From: Rahnella inusitata | GTDB taxonomy: Bacteria > Pseudomonadota > Gammaproteobacteria > Enterobacterales > Enterobacteriaceae | DNA length: 64,000 bases | Direction of reading: 5' to 3' | NCBI RefSeq assembly: GCF_003263515.1 | Contig: NZ_JYDE01000010.1 | Location: 56,143 to 120,142, forward strand | Shown: in pieces, positions 9,175 to 20,712 of the stretch | Position numbering within the stretch: the first letter of the stretch is position 1 | Layout: every line of letters starts with the position of its first letter | Made by a program: the position numbers and the translations under genes | The notes under the pieces: generated by a model | The model's database searches: none | Seen by the model: the letters and a program-made list of their open reading frames with translations, nothing else | What the model was told of the DNA's origin: nothing

Positions 9175-9609
9175 TTACGACGTCTGGTTTTCCAGCGCCG
9201 GTTTGTCACTGCCTATCGCGATTTTCTGCGGTTGCAGCGCTTCCGGTACGTCACGCACCAGGCTGATGTGCAGCAGGCCGTTGACGAACTCCGCCGCTGA
9301 AACATGCATATGCTCAGCCAGCGTGAAACTCAGGGTAAACGGCTTGATGACGAGCCCCTGATGCAAATACTCAACGTTGGTTTCAGGCTGAGCCGGCGTG
9401 CCGCTGACGGTCAAACGCGGGCCTTCCACTTCAATATTCAGATCGCTTTGTTTAAATCCGGCCAGCGCCAGCGAGATGCGATAGTGGTTATCGTCTGACT
9501 TCTCGATGTTGTACGGTGGAAATGCCTGGTCGGAACCCTGCATAGAACTGGCCAATTTATCGAAACCAATCCACTGACGCAGTAATGGAGAAATATCGTA
9601 ATTACGCAT
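9175..9609 (-). CDS. ibpB: small heat shock protein IbpB
   Basis: A holdase chaperone that works with IbpA to keep heat-damaged proteins in refoldable aggregates for ClpB and DnaK. The 144 residues contain a central alpha-crystallin domain ([22 protein letters not shown]) and the family pattern GLL.I.L ([11 protein letters not shown]). The start [13 protein letters not shown] at 9609 is chosen because it aligns with IbpA/IbpB and follows a GGAG Shine-Dalgarno. An in-frame start at 9642 would add 11 residues not found in the family. It is second in an ibpA-ibpB operon, with its own ROSE-like hairpin over the ribosome site. Confidence 0.95.
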   Translation of the reverse strand: MRNYDISPLLRQWIGFDKLASSMQGSDQAFPPYNIEKSDDNHYRISLALAGFKQSDLNIEVEGPRLTVSGTPAQPETNVEYLHQGLVIKPFTLSFTLAEHMHVSAAEFVNGLLHISLVRDVPEALQPQKIAIGSDKPALENQTS

Positions 9610-9616
9610 GGTGTAA

Positions 9617-9634
9617 CTCCTTCTTTGAAGCGAG
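9617..9634 (-). promoter_or_regulatory. ROSE-like RNA thermometer hairpin of ibpB
   Basis: On the minus strand CTCGCTTC pairs with GAAGGAG around an AAA loop. All seven pairs form with one bulged G opposite the Shine-Dalgarno GGAG, which is the hallmark of ROSE elements. Melting at high temperature would free the ribosome site of ibpB. Confidence 0.7.
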
Positions 9635-9753
9635 ATTAACAATCCCGTCAGCCATTTTGGATGTGACGGGGCAGCTCCCTGACGGCGAGCCTAAACTTTT
9701 TCATTTTCTGGCTGTCTTCACATAAGGTTTTTAAAATTCAGACAGCCCGTGAA

Positions 9754-10164
9754 TTAGCGAATTTCGATACGCCGCGGTTTGGATGATTCAGGAACGATAC
9801 GTTCCAGATCGATATACAACAAACCGTTCGCTAAGTTAGCGGCTTTAATTTGAATATGCTCAGCCAGCTGGAATTTGCGTTCGAAATTACGTTCAGCGAT
9901 ACCCTGATATAAATAGGTGCGGTCTGTTTCTGTCGGTGCATGTGCACCTTTGACCACCAGCATGTTGTCATGGGCCGTGATGTCCAGCTCGGATTCAGCA
10001 AAACCGGCTACCGCGATCGCAATCCGGTAATGGTTTTCATCCACCAGCTCGACATTATAAGGGGGATATCCGCCGCCCTGATTCTGACCCGATTCGATAA
10101 GATTAAATAAACGGTCAAAACCAATAGCAGAACGGTACAGCGGGGATAAATCAAAATTACGCAT
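9754..10164 (-). CDS. ibpA: small heat shock protein IbpA
   Basis: The partner small heat shock protein of IbpB, 136 residues (E. coli 137). It binds unfolding proteins and forms fibril-like oligomers. The N-terminus ([20 protein letters not shown]), the alpha-crystallin domain with [22 protein letters not shown], and the C-terminal R-R-I-E-I motif (IxI-type oligomerisation) are all present. It is first in the operon, 144 bp upstream of ibpB. A sigma-32 promoter lies about 130 bp upstream and a ROSE hairpin covers its Shine-Dalgarno, so both transcription and translation respond to heat. Confidence 0.96.
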   Translation of the reverse strand: MRNFDLSPLYRSAIGFDRLFNLIESGQNQGGGYPPYNVELVDENHYRIAIAVAGFAESELDITAHDNMLVVKGAHAPTETDRTYLYQGIAERNFERKFQLAEHIQIKAANLANGLLYIDLERIVPESSKPRRIEIR

Positions 10165-10172
10165 TACTACTT

Positions 10173-10190
10173 CTCCTGATATTCAGCGAG
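10173..10190 (-). promoter_or_regulatory. ROSE RNA thermometer hairpin of ibpA
   Basis: On the minus strand CTCGCTGA pairs with TCAGGAG around an ATA loop, leaving a single bulged G facing the Shine-Dalgarno AGGAG. This is the canonical terminal hairpin of ROSE elements, and it sits 9 nt before the ibpA start. Confidence 0.8.
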
Positions 10191-10291
10191 TATATTTGTT
10201 GAAGACCTTCCCTTGGGACAGGCCAGCGACACATTTGTTTATGAAAGAGGAAATACCCTTCCGGCGTATCTCTTCCTGCGTCGTAAATTAA

Positions 10292-10319
10292 AAATGGCGA
10301 CTAAAGAAAAATTTTCAAG
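10292..10319 (-). promoter_or_regulatory. sigma-32 (RpoH) promoter of ibpAB
   Basis: The minus strand reads CTTGAAA (10319-10313), 13 bp, then CGCCATTT (10299-10292). This differs at one position from the sigma-32 consensus CTTGAAA-N13-CCCCATNT. The position gives a leader of about 120 nt holding the ROSE element. Confidence 0.85.
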
Positions 10320-10486
10320 TCTGCCACCACAAAAAAAAACGAAATTTTTTTGAGTTTGCCGGAACAGTAAAAGTTTAAAGACAAAGTGCGTGACGGAGAA
10401 CTGCCCGCGAAGACGGACGGTTTTCAGCAAGATTTCAATTAGTCATTACACTTAATGAGATCGCAGCCACAGAGCTACAGCATGCT

Positions 10487-10516
10487 TTGTTAAATTTTTT
10501 AGTTGAGTGGTATAAG
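10487..10516 (+). promoter_or_regulatory. candidate yidQ promoter
   Basis: TTGTTA (10487-10492) and TATAAG (10511-10516) are spaced 18 bp apart, 37 bp before the yidQ start. Both hexamers are moderately good matches. Confidence 0.4.
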
Positions 10517-10552
10517 TCGTTTTGACGAAAAAACTCAGCCTGACAGCATAAG

Positions 10553-10942
10553 ATGAGTTCTAACATGAAGAAATTTGTACTAGCGCCGCTGATAACCGGA
10601 TGCGCATTTTTAGCAACCAGCGGCTGTTCCAGTGTCATGACCCATACCGGTGGCGATACGGGATATTATTCGGGCACACGCTCGGACGTAGAAATGATGA
10701 AGAGTGATGACACCAGCTGGGCAATGACACCGCTGTTGTTGCTGGATCTGCCGTTCAGTGCCGTGCTTGATACCGTACTGCTGCCGTATGACTATTTTCG
10801 CAGCGGCACAGTGACAGCCAGGGATCGCATCAAGGCCAGCGAAGAACGTAATCTCGCGCTGAGTAACGGCGTCGATATCGACCATGTGCCGCCGATGTCT
10901 GCAACCACACATTCGCAGAAATCATCCGCTCACAAAAAATAG
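10553..10942 (+). CDS. yidQ: YidQ-like DUF1375 envelope protein (probable lipoprotein)
   Basis: A small envelope protein of 129 residues, function unknown. It opens with a charged-hydrophobic signal region and a cysteine (FLATSGCSSVMTHTGG), which resembles a lipoprotein cleavage site although the -3 residue is Thr rather than Leu. The SSVMTHTGG and LDLPFSAVLDTVLLPYDYF blocks are typical of DUF1375 (YidQ/YceK). Gene order ibpB-ibpA-yidQ-yidR matches E. coli, which supports the symbol. An alternative start is the ATG at 10565 (MKK). The tail is His, Ser and Lys rich. It is followed by a strong terminator. Confidence 0.85.
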   Translation: MSSNMKKFVLAPLITGCAFLATSGCSSVMTHTGGDTGYYSGTRSDVEMMKSDDTSWAMTPLLLLDLPFSAVLDTVLLPYDYFRSGTVTARDRIKASEERNLALSNGVDIDHVPPMSATTHSQKSSAHKK

Positions 10943-10959
10943 CCCGTGCAGACATCAAC

Positions 10960-10992
10960 AAACCGGCCAACGCAGGCCGGTTTCGTTTTTTG
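10960..10992 (+). terminator. intrinsic terminator of yidQ
   Basis: A perfect 9-bp stem (AAACCGGCC/GGCCGGTTT, loop AACGCA) is followed by CGTTTTTTG. It lies between the convergent yidQ and yidR. Confidence 0.9.
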
Positions 10993-11001
10993 TAAGCCGC
11001 G

Positions 11002-12264
11002 CTAGCTGCCTGATGTCACTGCAATCTGCGCAAATTCCCCGCACTGGCGCATAAACGCCACTTTACTGCCATCCGGCGAATACACTACCGCGTCGGCGCA
11101 GGGGGCAATCTCCGTTCGGTCGGTCAGCCGGGTCATTTCGCCCGTAGCCACATCAAGGCGCATCACGCTGTTGTCGCACACCAGCGCCAGCGATTCTCCG
11201 TCCGGGCTCCAGCTAAAAGCAGATTGAATGCCCGTTGCCGTATGGCTGATTTGCAGCGGCTCGCCGCCATTCGGTGAAACCGTCCACACCTGAACCACGT
11301 CCTGCTTGTCTCTCATCAGAAATGCAATCTGTGTACCGTCTGGCGACGTGCGCAGCCAGTGGCGCGGCTGCGTCGCGATGCCTTTTTCGGTGAATGTAAT
11401 ACGTCGCTGTTTCACGCCTGCAGGCGGTGCTGGCAGCGTTTCCGGCGTACCCTGCAACGGTTTTTCGCCTGCACGCAGATAATCTTCATCGCTAGGCGGC
11501 AAGTCCACCACGAAGATTTCAGGGTGTTTTTCGCCGTTTGCTGACAACGTATCGCCGATAAACGCCAGCGCCCAACGCTGACGGCGGCCGTCAGGTTTCA
11601 GATAGCCTTCGCCGCCAATCCAGCCTTCTTCATACGCACGGTTGATATCGTCACTGCCCGGCGCAGGTGTCGCGGTGGTATCGCTGACCAGCACGCAGAA
11701 ATGACTGCCATCATATTCACGTGGATGATGTTTTGCCGAAGCCACCGGATAACCGGACAGCGCGATACCGACGTTGCGCAAATCGAGCGCCGGATCTAAT
11801 TCATGCAAAACGTGGTCGTTATAGGTAAAACTGAGGCGTGAACCGTCCGGGCTGAAGACGTGAACGTGCGTGCCGCCGCGCAGCGCGCCGGATGTGTAGG
11901 GTGCGGTGATATCCATCGCATCGAGCGTGACGGCCTCATTGCGTAAAGGATCGGAGACGATAACACCGCGGCGGTGATGGAAATCATATTGCCAGCTGGC
12001 ATCCGGATTTTCCGGACCGTGAATAAATACGTAACGTCCTGGCTGAACCGGGCTGGCCGTCACCACGCCGACATGTGCGCCTTCGGGAGCGCGGTATAAC
12101 ACCTGAGTTTCGCCGCTTGCGACATTCACCCGCTCAATGTTTGAACCGCTAAAAGAGCCGCCGTGCGGACGCACGTCATACACCAGCCACTGGCTGTCCG
12201 GCGTCCAGACGTTAATATTGGTCAGCTGATGCCCGCGGGCATCAGAGGTTAACTGTTTTTCCAT
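11002..12264 (-). CDS. yidR: YidR, DUF3748 beta-propeller protein
   Basis: A TolB-like beta-propeller protein of 420 residues with no signal peptide. Blade signatures recur as HVFSPDGSRLSFTY, RTSPDGTQIAFLM, SWSPDGESLALV and VYSPDGSKVAFM. The segments FIHGPENPDASWQYDFHHRR and ELDPALDLRNVG match E. coli YidR closely. Function is unknown; propellers of this shape occur in oligogalacturonate lyases and TolB, but no catalytic set is evident to me. It lies 28 bp downstream of yidA on the same strand, so the two are probably cotranscribed. Confidence 0.9.
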   Translation of the reverse strand: MEKQLTSDARGHQLTNINVWTPDSQWLVYDVRPHGGSFSGSNIERVNVASGETQVLYRAPEGAHVGVVTASPVQPGRYVFIHGPENPDASWQYDFHHRRGVIVSDPLRNEAVTLDAMDITAPYTSGALRGGTHVHVFSPDGSRLSFTYNDHVLHELDPALDLRNVGIALSGYPVASAKHHPREYDGSHFCVLVSDTTATPAPGSDDINRAYEEGWIGGEGYLKPDGRRQRWALAFIGDTLSANGEKHPEIFVVDLPPSDEDYLRAGEKPLQGTPETLPAPPAGVKQRRITFTEKGIATQPRHWLRTSPDGTQIAFLMRDKQDVVQVWTVSPNGGEPLQISHTATGIQSAFSWSPDGESLALVCDNSVMRLDVATGEMTRLTDRTEIAPCADAVVYSPDGSKVAFMRQCGEFAQIAVTSGS

Positions 12265-12292
12265 GGCCGCGGCGGGCTCCTTTTCATCAGTC

Positions 12293-13108
12293 TCAGACGT
12301 TCAGAACAAATTTCTCCACGGCAAACGCCACGCCGTCCTCGGTGTTGGTTTTGGTGACGAACTGACTGACCGCTTTCACACTGTCGAGCGCGTTGCCCAT
12401 CGCCACGCCGAGACCGGCGTATTCCAGCATCGCAATGTCGTTTTCCTGATCGCCCAGCGTCATCACGCTCTCGCGTGCAAGACCCAGTTTTTCCACCAGC
12501 ACTTTCACGCCTTCGCCTTTATTCACGCGCTTATCGAGAATTTCGAGGAAGTATGGCGAGCTTTTCATGATGGTGTAACGCGCTTTAGCGTCGTCAGGCA
12601 GCTGGCTGATGGCGCGATCCAGCAGTTCAGGATCATCAATCATCATCACTTTCGGGAAGGTCAGCGTCGGATCCATCTCTTCTGCCGGGCAGAACTGCAA
12701 CGGGATGCCAGTGGTGAAGGACTCATGCACGGTGTAGCTGCTGACGTGGCGGTTAGCGGTGAACAAATCGGTTTTGGTCAGCGCATGGAAATGTACGCCG
12801 AGCTGACGGGAGAGTTGTTCGAAGTAGTGATAATCGTCAATTGTAAGGGCTATTTCGGCGATCACGCTGCCATCTTTAGCGTTATGTACCAGCGCGCCAT
12901 TATTGGTAATGCAGTAACATCCGTCCTGCTGCAAATCCAGTTCCTGTAAATAACGCTGTACGCCGATAAAAGGACGTCCGGTCGCCAGAACGATCTGCAC
13001 GCCTTTTGCACGCGCATCGGACAACGCTTTTTTCACGGCAGGCGTCACTTCGTGCTGCGGATTGAGCAACGTCCCGTCCATATCAATTGCAATCAATTCA
13101 ATAGCCAT
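12293..13108 (-). CDS. yidA: HAD-family sugar phosphatase YidA
   Basis: A cytoplasmic Mg-dependent phosphatase of the Cof subfamily (HAD type IIB), 271 residues. E. coli YidA acts on several sugar phosphates. Motif I is DMDGTLL (residues 9-15), motif II the Thr of LATGRP, motif III the Lys region of LDKRVNKGEGV, and motif IV GDQENDIAML. Length and sequence are collinear with E. coli YidA (270). It is followed closely by yidR. Upstream lies the gyrB terminator. Confidence 0.95.
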   Translation of the reverse strand: MAIELIAIDMDGTLLNPQHEVTPAVKKALSDARAKGVQIVLATGRPFIGVQRYLQELDLQQDGCYCITNNGALVHNAKDGSVIAEIALTIDDYHYFEQLSRQLGVHFHALTKTDLFTANRHVSSYTVHESFTTGIPLQFCPAEEMDPTLTFPKVMMIDDPELLDRAISQLPDDAKARYTIMKSSPYFLEILDKRVNKGEGVKVLVEKLGLARESVMTLGDQENDIAMLEYAGLGVAMGNALDSVKAVSQFVTKTNTEDGVAFAVEKFVLNV

Positions 13109-13193
13109 AGCATCCTCAGAGTTGGAATAATCTTTCTCAATGCTAACGCGATCACAACCCTTAAAGCCAGACAGAATGCGGGCCGCGTCAGAC

Positions 13194-13230
13194 GAAAAAA
13201 AAGTCCGAAGCGGTTTCCCGTTTCGGACTT
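13194..13230 (-). terminator. intrinsic terminator of gyrB
   Basis: Read on the minus strand, AGTCCGAA and TTCGGACT pair around a GC-rich centre, followed by eight T residues. It lies 25 bp after the gyrB stop. Confidence 0.9.
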
Positions 13231-13254
13231 GGTTCTTTATCAGTCAGCGCTCTG

Positions 13255-16777
<3,523 letters not shown>

Positions 16778-16786
16778 TAATTCAGA

Positions 16787-17887
16787 TCAAAGCCTCATCG
16801 GCATGACGACATAGGCCGCCGACTGGCTGGCGGCATCTTCGATCTGCACGCTGGACACAGAGTCGGTCAGCAGCAGATTCACGTCTTCGCACTTGAGCGC
16901 ATTAAGCACATCCAGTACATAACTGACGTTGAAGCCGATTTCCATTTCGGTGCCTTCGTAGCCGACGTCCAGAATCTCTTCTGCTTCTTCCTGCTCCGGG
17001 TTATTGGCGGTGATTTTCAGCTGGTTATGGCTGACATACAAACGCACACCACGGAATTTTTCGTTGGACAGGATAGCTGCACGGGCGAAGGCCTGTTTCA
17101 GCAAATCACACCCGGCTTGCAGCGTTTTGTCGGGATTCTTCGGCAATACGCGGCGATAGTCAGGGAAACGGCCATCAACGAGTTTGGAGGTAAAGATAAA
17201 GTCGCCGACATGAGCACGAATATTGTTGCTGCCGATTTGCAGCTGCAACGTCGTGTCACCGCCGTCAAGCAGACGCACCAGCTCCATCACGCCTTTACGA
17301 GGCACGATCACCGAATGCGACGGCAGTGACTGGCCGATTGGCATGGAACATACCGCCAGGCGGTGGCCGTCAGTGGCGACAGTACGCAGTTCTTCACCTT
17401 CGGTTTCGAACAGCATGCCGTTTAAGTAATAACGAACGTCCTGATGCGCCATCGAGAACTGCGTGGCTTCGATCAGACGTTTCAACGTGGCCTGCGGCAG
17501 GGTGAATTCCACCTCGCTTTGCCAGTCGTCGAGATTAGGGAAATCTGTTGCTGGCAGGGTCGACAGCGAGAAACGGCTGCGGCCTGAGCGTACCAGCATG
17601 CGGTCACCGTCGAGAGCGACGGAAATTTCCGCGCCTTCAGGCAATCCACGGCAGATATCAAAAAATTTACGCGCCGGTACCGTCGTGGCACCCGCTTCAT
17701 GGGTCTGGGACAGCGCGACTTTCGCCACCATCTCCATTTCCAAATCCGTCCCGGTCAGCGACAACGCGCCATCCGTCACCTGTAATAACAGGTTACCCAG
17801 AATAGGCAACGTCGGTCGTCCACCCAGCGGGCTACTGACCTGTTGCAGTGGTTTCAGCAAATGCTCACGTTCAACAATAAATTTCAT
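16787..17887 (-). CDS. dnaN: DNA polymerase III beta sliding clamp
   Basis: The ring-shaped homodimeric processivity clamp of polymerase III, also needed with Hda to inactivate DnaA-ATP. The 366 residues equal the E. coli length. The N-terminus MKFIVEREHLLKPLQQVSSPLGGRPTLPIL, the LLDGGD-type interdomain loop and the C-terminal YVVMPMRL (part of the partner-binding pocket) are conserved. The start is 4 bp after the dnaA stop, so translation is probably coupled. Confidence 0.98.
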   Translation of the reverse strand: MKFIVEREHLLKPLQQVSSPLGGRPTLPILGNLLLQVTDGALSLTGTDLEMEMVAKVALSQTHEAGATTVPARKFFDICRGLPEGAEISVALDGDRMLVRSGRSRFSLSTLPATDFPNLDDWQSEVEFTLPQATLKRLIEATQFSMAHQDVRYYLNGMLFETEGEELRTVATDGHRLAVCSMPIGQSLPSHSVIVPRKGVMELVRLLDGGDTTLQLQIGSNNIRAHVGDFIFTSKLVDGRFPDYRRVLPKNPDKTLQAGCDLLKQAFARAAILSNEKFRGVRLYVSHNQLKITANNPEQEEAEEILDVGYEGTEMEIGFNVSYVLDVLNALKCEDVNLLLTDSVSSVQIEDAASQSAAYVVMPMRL

Positions 17888-17891
17888 AGCG

Positions 17892-19283
17892 CTAGGAAGA
17901 TAATGTTCTGATTAAGTTGGAGAAATCTTCTTTGATGTCGTGACTTTCTTCACGCAACTGCTCGATTTTACGGCAGGCGTGCAACACCGTGGTATGGTCC
18001 CGACCACCGAACGCATCGCCGATTTCTGGCAGGCTGTGGTTGGTCAGCTCTTTCGCCAGCGCCATCGCCATCTGGCGTGGGCGGGCTACCGAACGGGAAC
18101 GCCGTTTGGAAAGCAGGTCAGCGACCTTGATTTTATAATATTCGGCCACTGTTTTCTGAATATTATCGATAGTGACCAGCTTCTCCTGAAGCGCTAATAA
18201 ATCTCGCAGCGCTTCACGAACGAAGTCGATGGTGATCGCGCGCCCGGTAAAGTTGGCGTTGGCAATCACGCGGTTCAGTGCGCCTTCAAGCTCACGCACA
18301 TTGGAACGCAGACGTTTAGCAATAAAGAAGGCCACTTCCCCCGGCAGACGGATATCGTTCTCGTCGGCCTTTTTCATCAGGATCGCCACGCGGGTTTCTA
18401 ATTCAGGTGGCTCGATCGCCACCGTAAGGCCCCAGCCGAAACGGGATTTCAGACGATCTTCAACACCATTGATCTCTTTCGGATAACGATCCGAGGTCAG
18501 AATGATCTGCTGATTACCTTCCAGCAAAGCATTGAAGGTGTGGAAGAACTCTTCCTGTGAACGTTCTTTATTCGCAAAGAATTGAATGTCATCGATAAGC
18601 AACGCATCGACGGAGCGATAGTAGCGTTTGAATTCTTCGATGGCATTGTTTTGCAGCGCTTTGACCATGTCCTGAACAAAGCGCTCGGAATGCATGTACA
18701 CCACTTTCGCATTGGCTTTACGCGCCATGATGCCGTTGCCGACCGCGTGCAATAAGTGGGTTTTACCGAGACCGGTGCCGCCATAAAGGAAAAGCGGGTT
18801 GTACGCGCCGCCCGGATTATCTGCCACCTGACGCGCCGCCGCGCGGGCCAGTTGGTTAGACTTACCTTCAACGAAGTTATCGAATGTGTGTTTCGGATTC
18901 ACGTTAGAACGGTAAGACAGCTCAGGTTGTACCGGCGAGCTGTCCCAGCTTGGACGAGAAGGCGCGAGGCGCGGGATCGCCGGTGCTGACTGCGAACTGA
19001 CGCTGGCCGCAACAGGCTGGCTGACGCGCTGAATTAACGGTTTGCTGCCCACTTCAAAGCGCAGCAGCGGCGCGTTTGCACCGCAAAAATCATTGAGCAA
19101 ACCATTAATGTTATTGAGATATTTGTCGCGAACCCAATCCAGGACGAAACGATTCGGGGCGTAAAGCGCCAGCGTATTGTCGTTGAGTTCCGCCTGTAGG
19201 GGGCGTATCCACATACTGAATTCTGTGGCAGGTAGTTCATCCTGCAAACGGGCAAGACATTGCTGCCAAAGCGAAAGTGACAC
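17892..19283 (-). CDS. dnaA: chromosomal replication initiator DnaA
   Basis: An AAA+ initiator that binds DnaA boxes in oriC, melts the unwinding element and loads DnaB. It has 463 residues. Domain I is [17 protein letters not shown], and domain II is a short variable linker (about residues 85-130). Domain III has Walker [10 protein letters not shown] and Walker [10 protein letters not shown] with an Arg finger region. The domain IV DNA-binding signature is [16 protein letters not shown]. The start chosen is GTG at 19283 (VSLSLW), the position used in E. coli, preceded by GTGGAG as ribosome site. An in-frame GTG at 19295 would add four residues and use that ribosome site as codons. Confidence 0.98.
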   Translation of the reverse strand: MSLSLWQQCLARLQDELPATEFSMWIRPLQAELNDNTLALYAPNRFVLDWVRDKYLNNINGLLNDFCGANAPLLRFEVGSKPLIQRVSQPVAASVSSQSAPAIPRLAPSRPSWDSSPVQPELSYRSNVNPKHTFDNFVEGKSNQLARAAARQVADNPGGAYNPLFLYGGTGLGKTHLLHAVGNGIMARKANAKVVYMHSERFVQDMVKALQNNAIEEFKRYYRSVDALLIDDIQFFANKERSQEEFFHTFNALLEGNQQIILTSDRYPKEINGVEDRLKSRFGWGLTVAIEPPELETRVAILMKKADENDIRLPGEVAFFIAKRLRSNVRELEGALNRVIANANFTGRAITIDFVREALRDLLALQEKLVTIDNIQKTVAEYYKIKVADLLSKRRSRSVARPRQMAMALAKELTNHSLPEIGDAFGGRDHTTVLHACRKIEQLREESHDIKEDFSNLIRTLSS

Positions 19284-19421
19284 GGCGGACTCCACTCGAA
19301 CAAGATCAAAAAAAGAAAAGGATCAGGATATTTTTTAAATCATGATTTTTGACACACGTCCCGCCCGGTGAATGGGGGAAATTTCTTTCGCCACCCTGTC
19401 AGCGGCATAAAGTCACGTGCG

Positions 19422-19443
19422 AACCGCTTTTTGCGGTTTTTGT
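19422..19443. other. hairpin in dnaA leader
   Basis: AACCGC and GCGGTT pair around TTTTT, followed on the plus strand by TTTTG. On the minus strand it lies in the untranslated dnaA leader. On the plus strand it has terminator form, and could insulate rpmH from stray rightward transcription. Confidence 0.45.
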
Positions 19444-19481
19444 CGACAGCATCCCGGCTGGGATCACGATCGGAATGGCGG

Positions 19482-19487
19482 ATCATA
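19482..19487 (-). promoter_or_regulatory. dnaA promoter -10 (P2-like)
   Basis: TATGAT followed by CCGCCATTCCGATCG on the minus strand matches the remembered E. coli dnaA P2 sequence TATGATCCGCGGTCCCGATCG apart from a few bases. A clear -35 is not seen, as is usual for this promoter. Confidence 0.6.
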
Positions 19488-19536
19488 ACGCAATCCGACA
19501 CAGAGATCCTCCCCTTACTGACAGTTTAGATCCTTT

Positions 19537-19545
19537 TTATCCACA
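19537..19545 (+). promoter_or_regulatory. DnaA box TTATCCACA
   Basis: A perfect 9-mer, about 50 bp upstream of the dnaA -10, in the position expected for autoregulation of dnaA. Confidence 0.8.
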
Positions 19546-19673
19546 GGCAGCCATCGGCAAGTGGGTAAGCTTAGCCGATCCTTTTAAAATTAGGCGATGT
19601 AATCATCACTCTGGTGAAAAAATAGGACTCCGCTGAGGCATTTTTCAGCAGCACGCAGACAAGATCTCAGGCC

Positions 19674-19682
19674 TGTGGATAA
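19674..19682 (-). promoter_or_regulatory. second DnaA box TTATCCACA
   Basis: A perfect 9-mer on the minus strand with GATC next to it. It lies just upstream of the first rpmH promoter and 129 bp from the other box, so DnaA may influence both directions. Confidence 0.7.
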
Positions 19683-19699
19683 GGATCAGACGAGGATCC

Positions 19700-19727
19700 T
19701 TGCGATTTGCCTCAGAGTCCGTATAAT
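19700..19727 (+). promoter_or_regulatory. rpmH upstream promoter
   Basis: TTGCGA (19700-19705), a 16-bp spacer and a perfect TATAAT (19722-19727). Confidence 0.6.
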
Positions 19728-19837
19728 TCTCAGCCCTATGTGTCAAGCCTGTGTTCCTGATGGTCATAACCAGATGGATTTGCGGTGTGACCACGGGCCA
19801 TTCTGGTAAACATTTGGACCCTTTCTGGCAATGTAAA

Positions 19838-19866
19838 TTGACTCAGGACTGTACAGTTATTACAAT
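19838..19866 (+). promoter_or_regulatory. rpmH proximal promoter
   Basis: TTGACT (19838-19843), an ideal 17-bp spacer and TACAAT (19861-19866): each hexamer is one base from consensus. It gives a leader of about 95 nt to rpmH. Confidence 0.75.
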
Positions 19867-19956
19867 CCCGCTTCTTTATATGTTGCGACAAGGGCATCGG
19901 TCGTATTTTCGCCGAAATGTCTTCGCGTTTACTGATCAGTAATAATTTAAGTTTAG

Positions 19957-20112
<156 letters not shown>

Positions 20113-20129
20113 TAAAGCTAATCGAATTA

Positions 20130-20489
20130 GTGGTTAAGCTCGCTTTTCCCAGGGAGTTACGTTTGTTAACTCCCCGTCATTTCACTTTCGTCTTCCAGCA
20201 GCCACAACGGGCTGGCACGCCGCAAATTACGATACTCGGCCGCCTGAACGAGCTGGGGCATCCCCGCATCGGTCTTACCGTCGCTAAAAAACACGTCAAA
20301 CGCGCTCATGAACGCAATCGGATCAAACGCCTTACCCGCGAAAGTTTCCGACTGAATCAGCACGCGCTGCCGGCGATGGATTTTGTAGTGGTAGCCAAAA
20401 AGGGTGTCGCCGATTTAGATAATCGCGCGCTGACGGAAGCGTTGGAGAAATTATGGCGTCGACATTGCCGACAGGCACCCGCATCCTGA
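20130..20489 (+). CDS. rnpA: ribonuclease P protein component
   Basis: The protein subunit of RNase P, which binds the M1 RNA and matures tRNA 5' ends. It has 119 residues, as in E. coli. The RNR motif is [15 protein letters not shown] and the C-terminal block [18 protein letters not shown]. The start is GTG ([13 protein letters not shown]), matching E. coli. The longer in-frame extension back to 19917 would run through rpmH in another frame and is rejected. It overlaps yidD by 37 bp. Confidence 0.97.
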   Translation: MVKLAFPRELRLLTPRHFTFVFQQPQRAGTPQITILGRLNELGHPRIGLTVAKKHVKRAHERNRIKRLTRESFRLNQHALPAMDFVVVAKKGVADLDNRALTEALEKLWRRHCRQAPAS

Positions 20490-20710
20490 TTAAACTGATA
20501 CGTGGTTATCAGTTGTTCATCAGTCCTTTGCTCGGGCCGCATTGCCGCTTTCGACCAACCTGCTCTCAATACGGTATTGAAGCAATTGGTCGTTTTGGCG
20601 TGTTAAAAGGCAGTTGGTTGACTTTGAAACGCGTATTAAAATGCCATCCTTTGAACCCAGGTGGTGATGACCCCGTACCGCCGAAAACCGACAATAACAG
20701 AGAACTCTAA
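20453..20710 (+). CDS. yidD: membrane protein insertion efficiency factor YidD
   Basis: A small inner-membrane-associated protein of 85 residues that assists YidC-dependent insertion. The family signature is intact: [19 protein letters not shown], then [10 protein letters not shown], then [18 protein letters not shown]. Its start lies inside the rnpA end, and yidC begins 2 bp after its stop. This is the conserved rpmH-rnpA-yidD-yidC-mnmE cluster. Confidence 0.97.
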   Translation: MASTLPTGTRILIKLIRGYQLFISPLLGPHCRFRPTCSQYGIEAIGRFGVLKGSWLTLKRVLKCHPLNPGGDDPVPPKTDNNREL

Positions 20711-20712
20711 CG

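Larger units (their letters stand above)
10165..10552. other. divergent regulatory gap ibpA / yidQ
   Basis: This 388-bp gap holds the ibpA leader with its ROSE hairpin, the sigma-32 promoter and, on the right, a candidate yidQ promoter. Long A and T tracts lie around 10330-10352. No open frame with coding character or family match is seen. Confidence 0.7.

Noticed and set aside
19349..19942. Open frames of 60-95 codons between dnaA and rpmH
   Set aside because: The region is the regulatory gap of dnaA and rpmH, with promoters and DnaA boxes. The frames lack ribosome sites and recognisable motifs.
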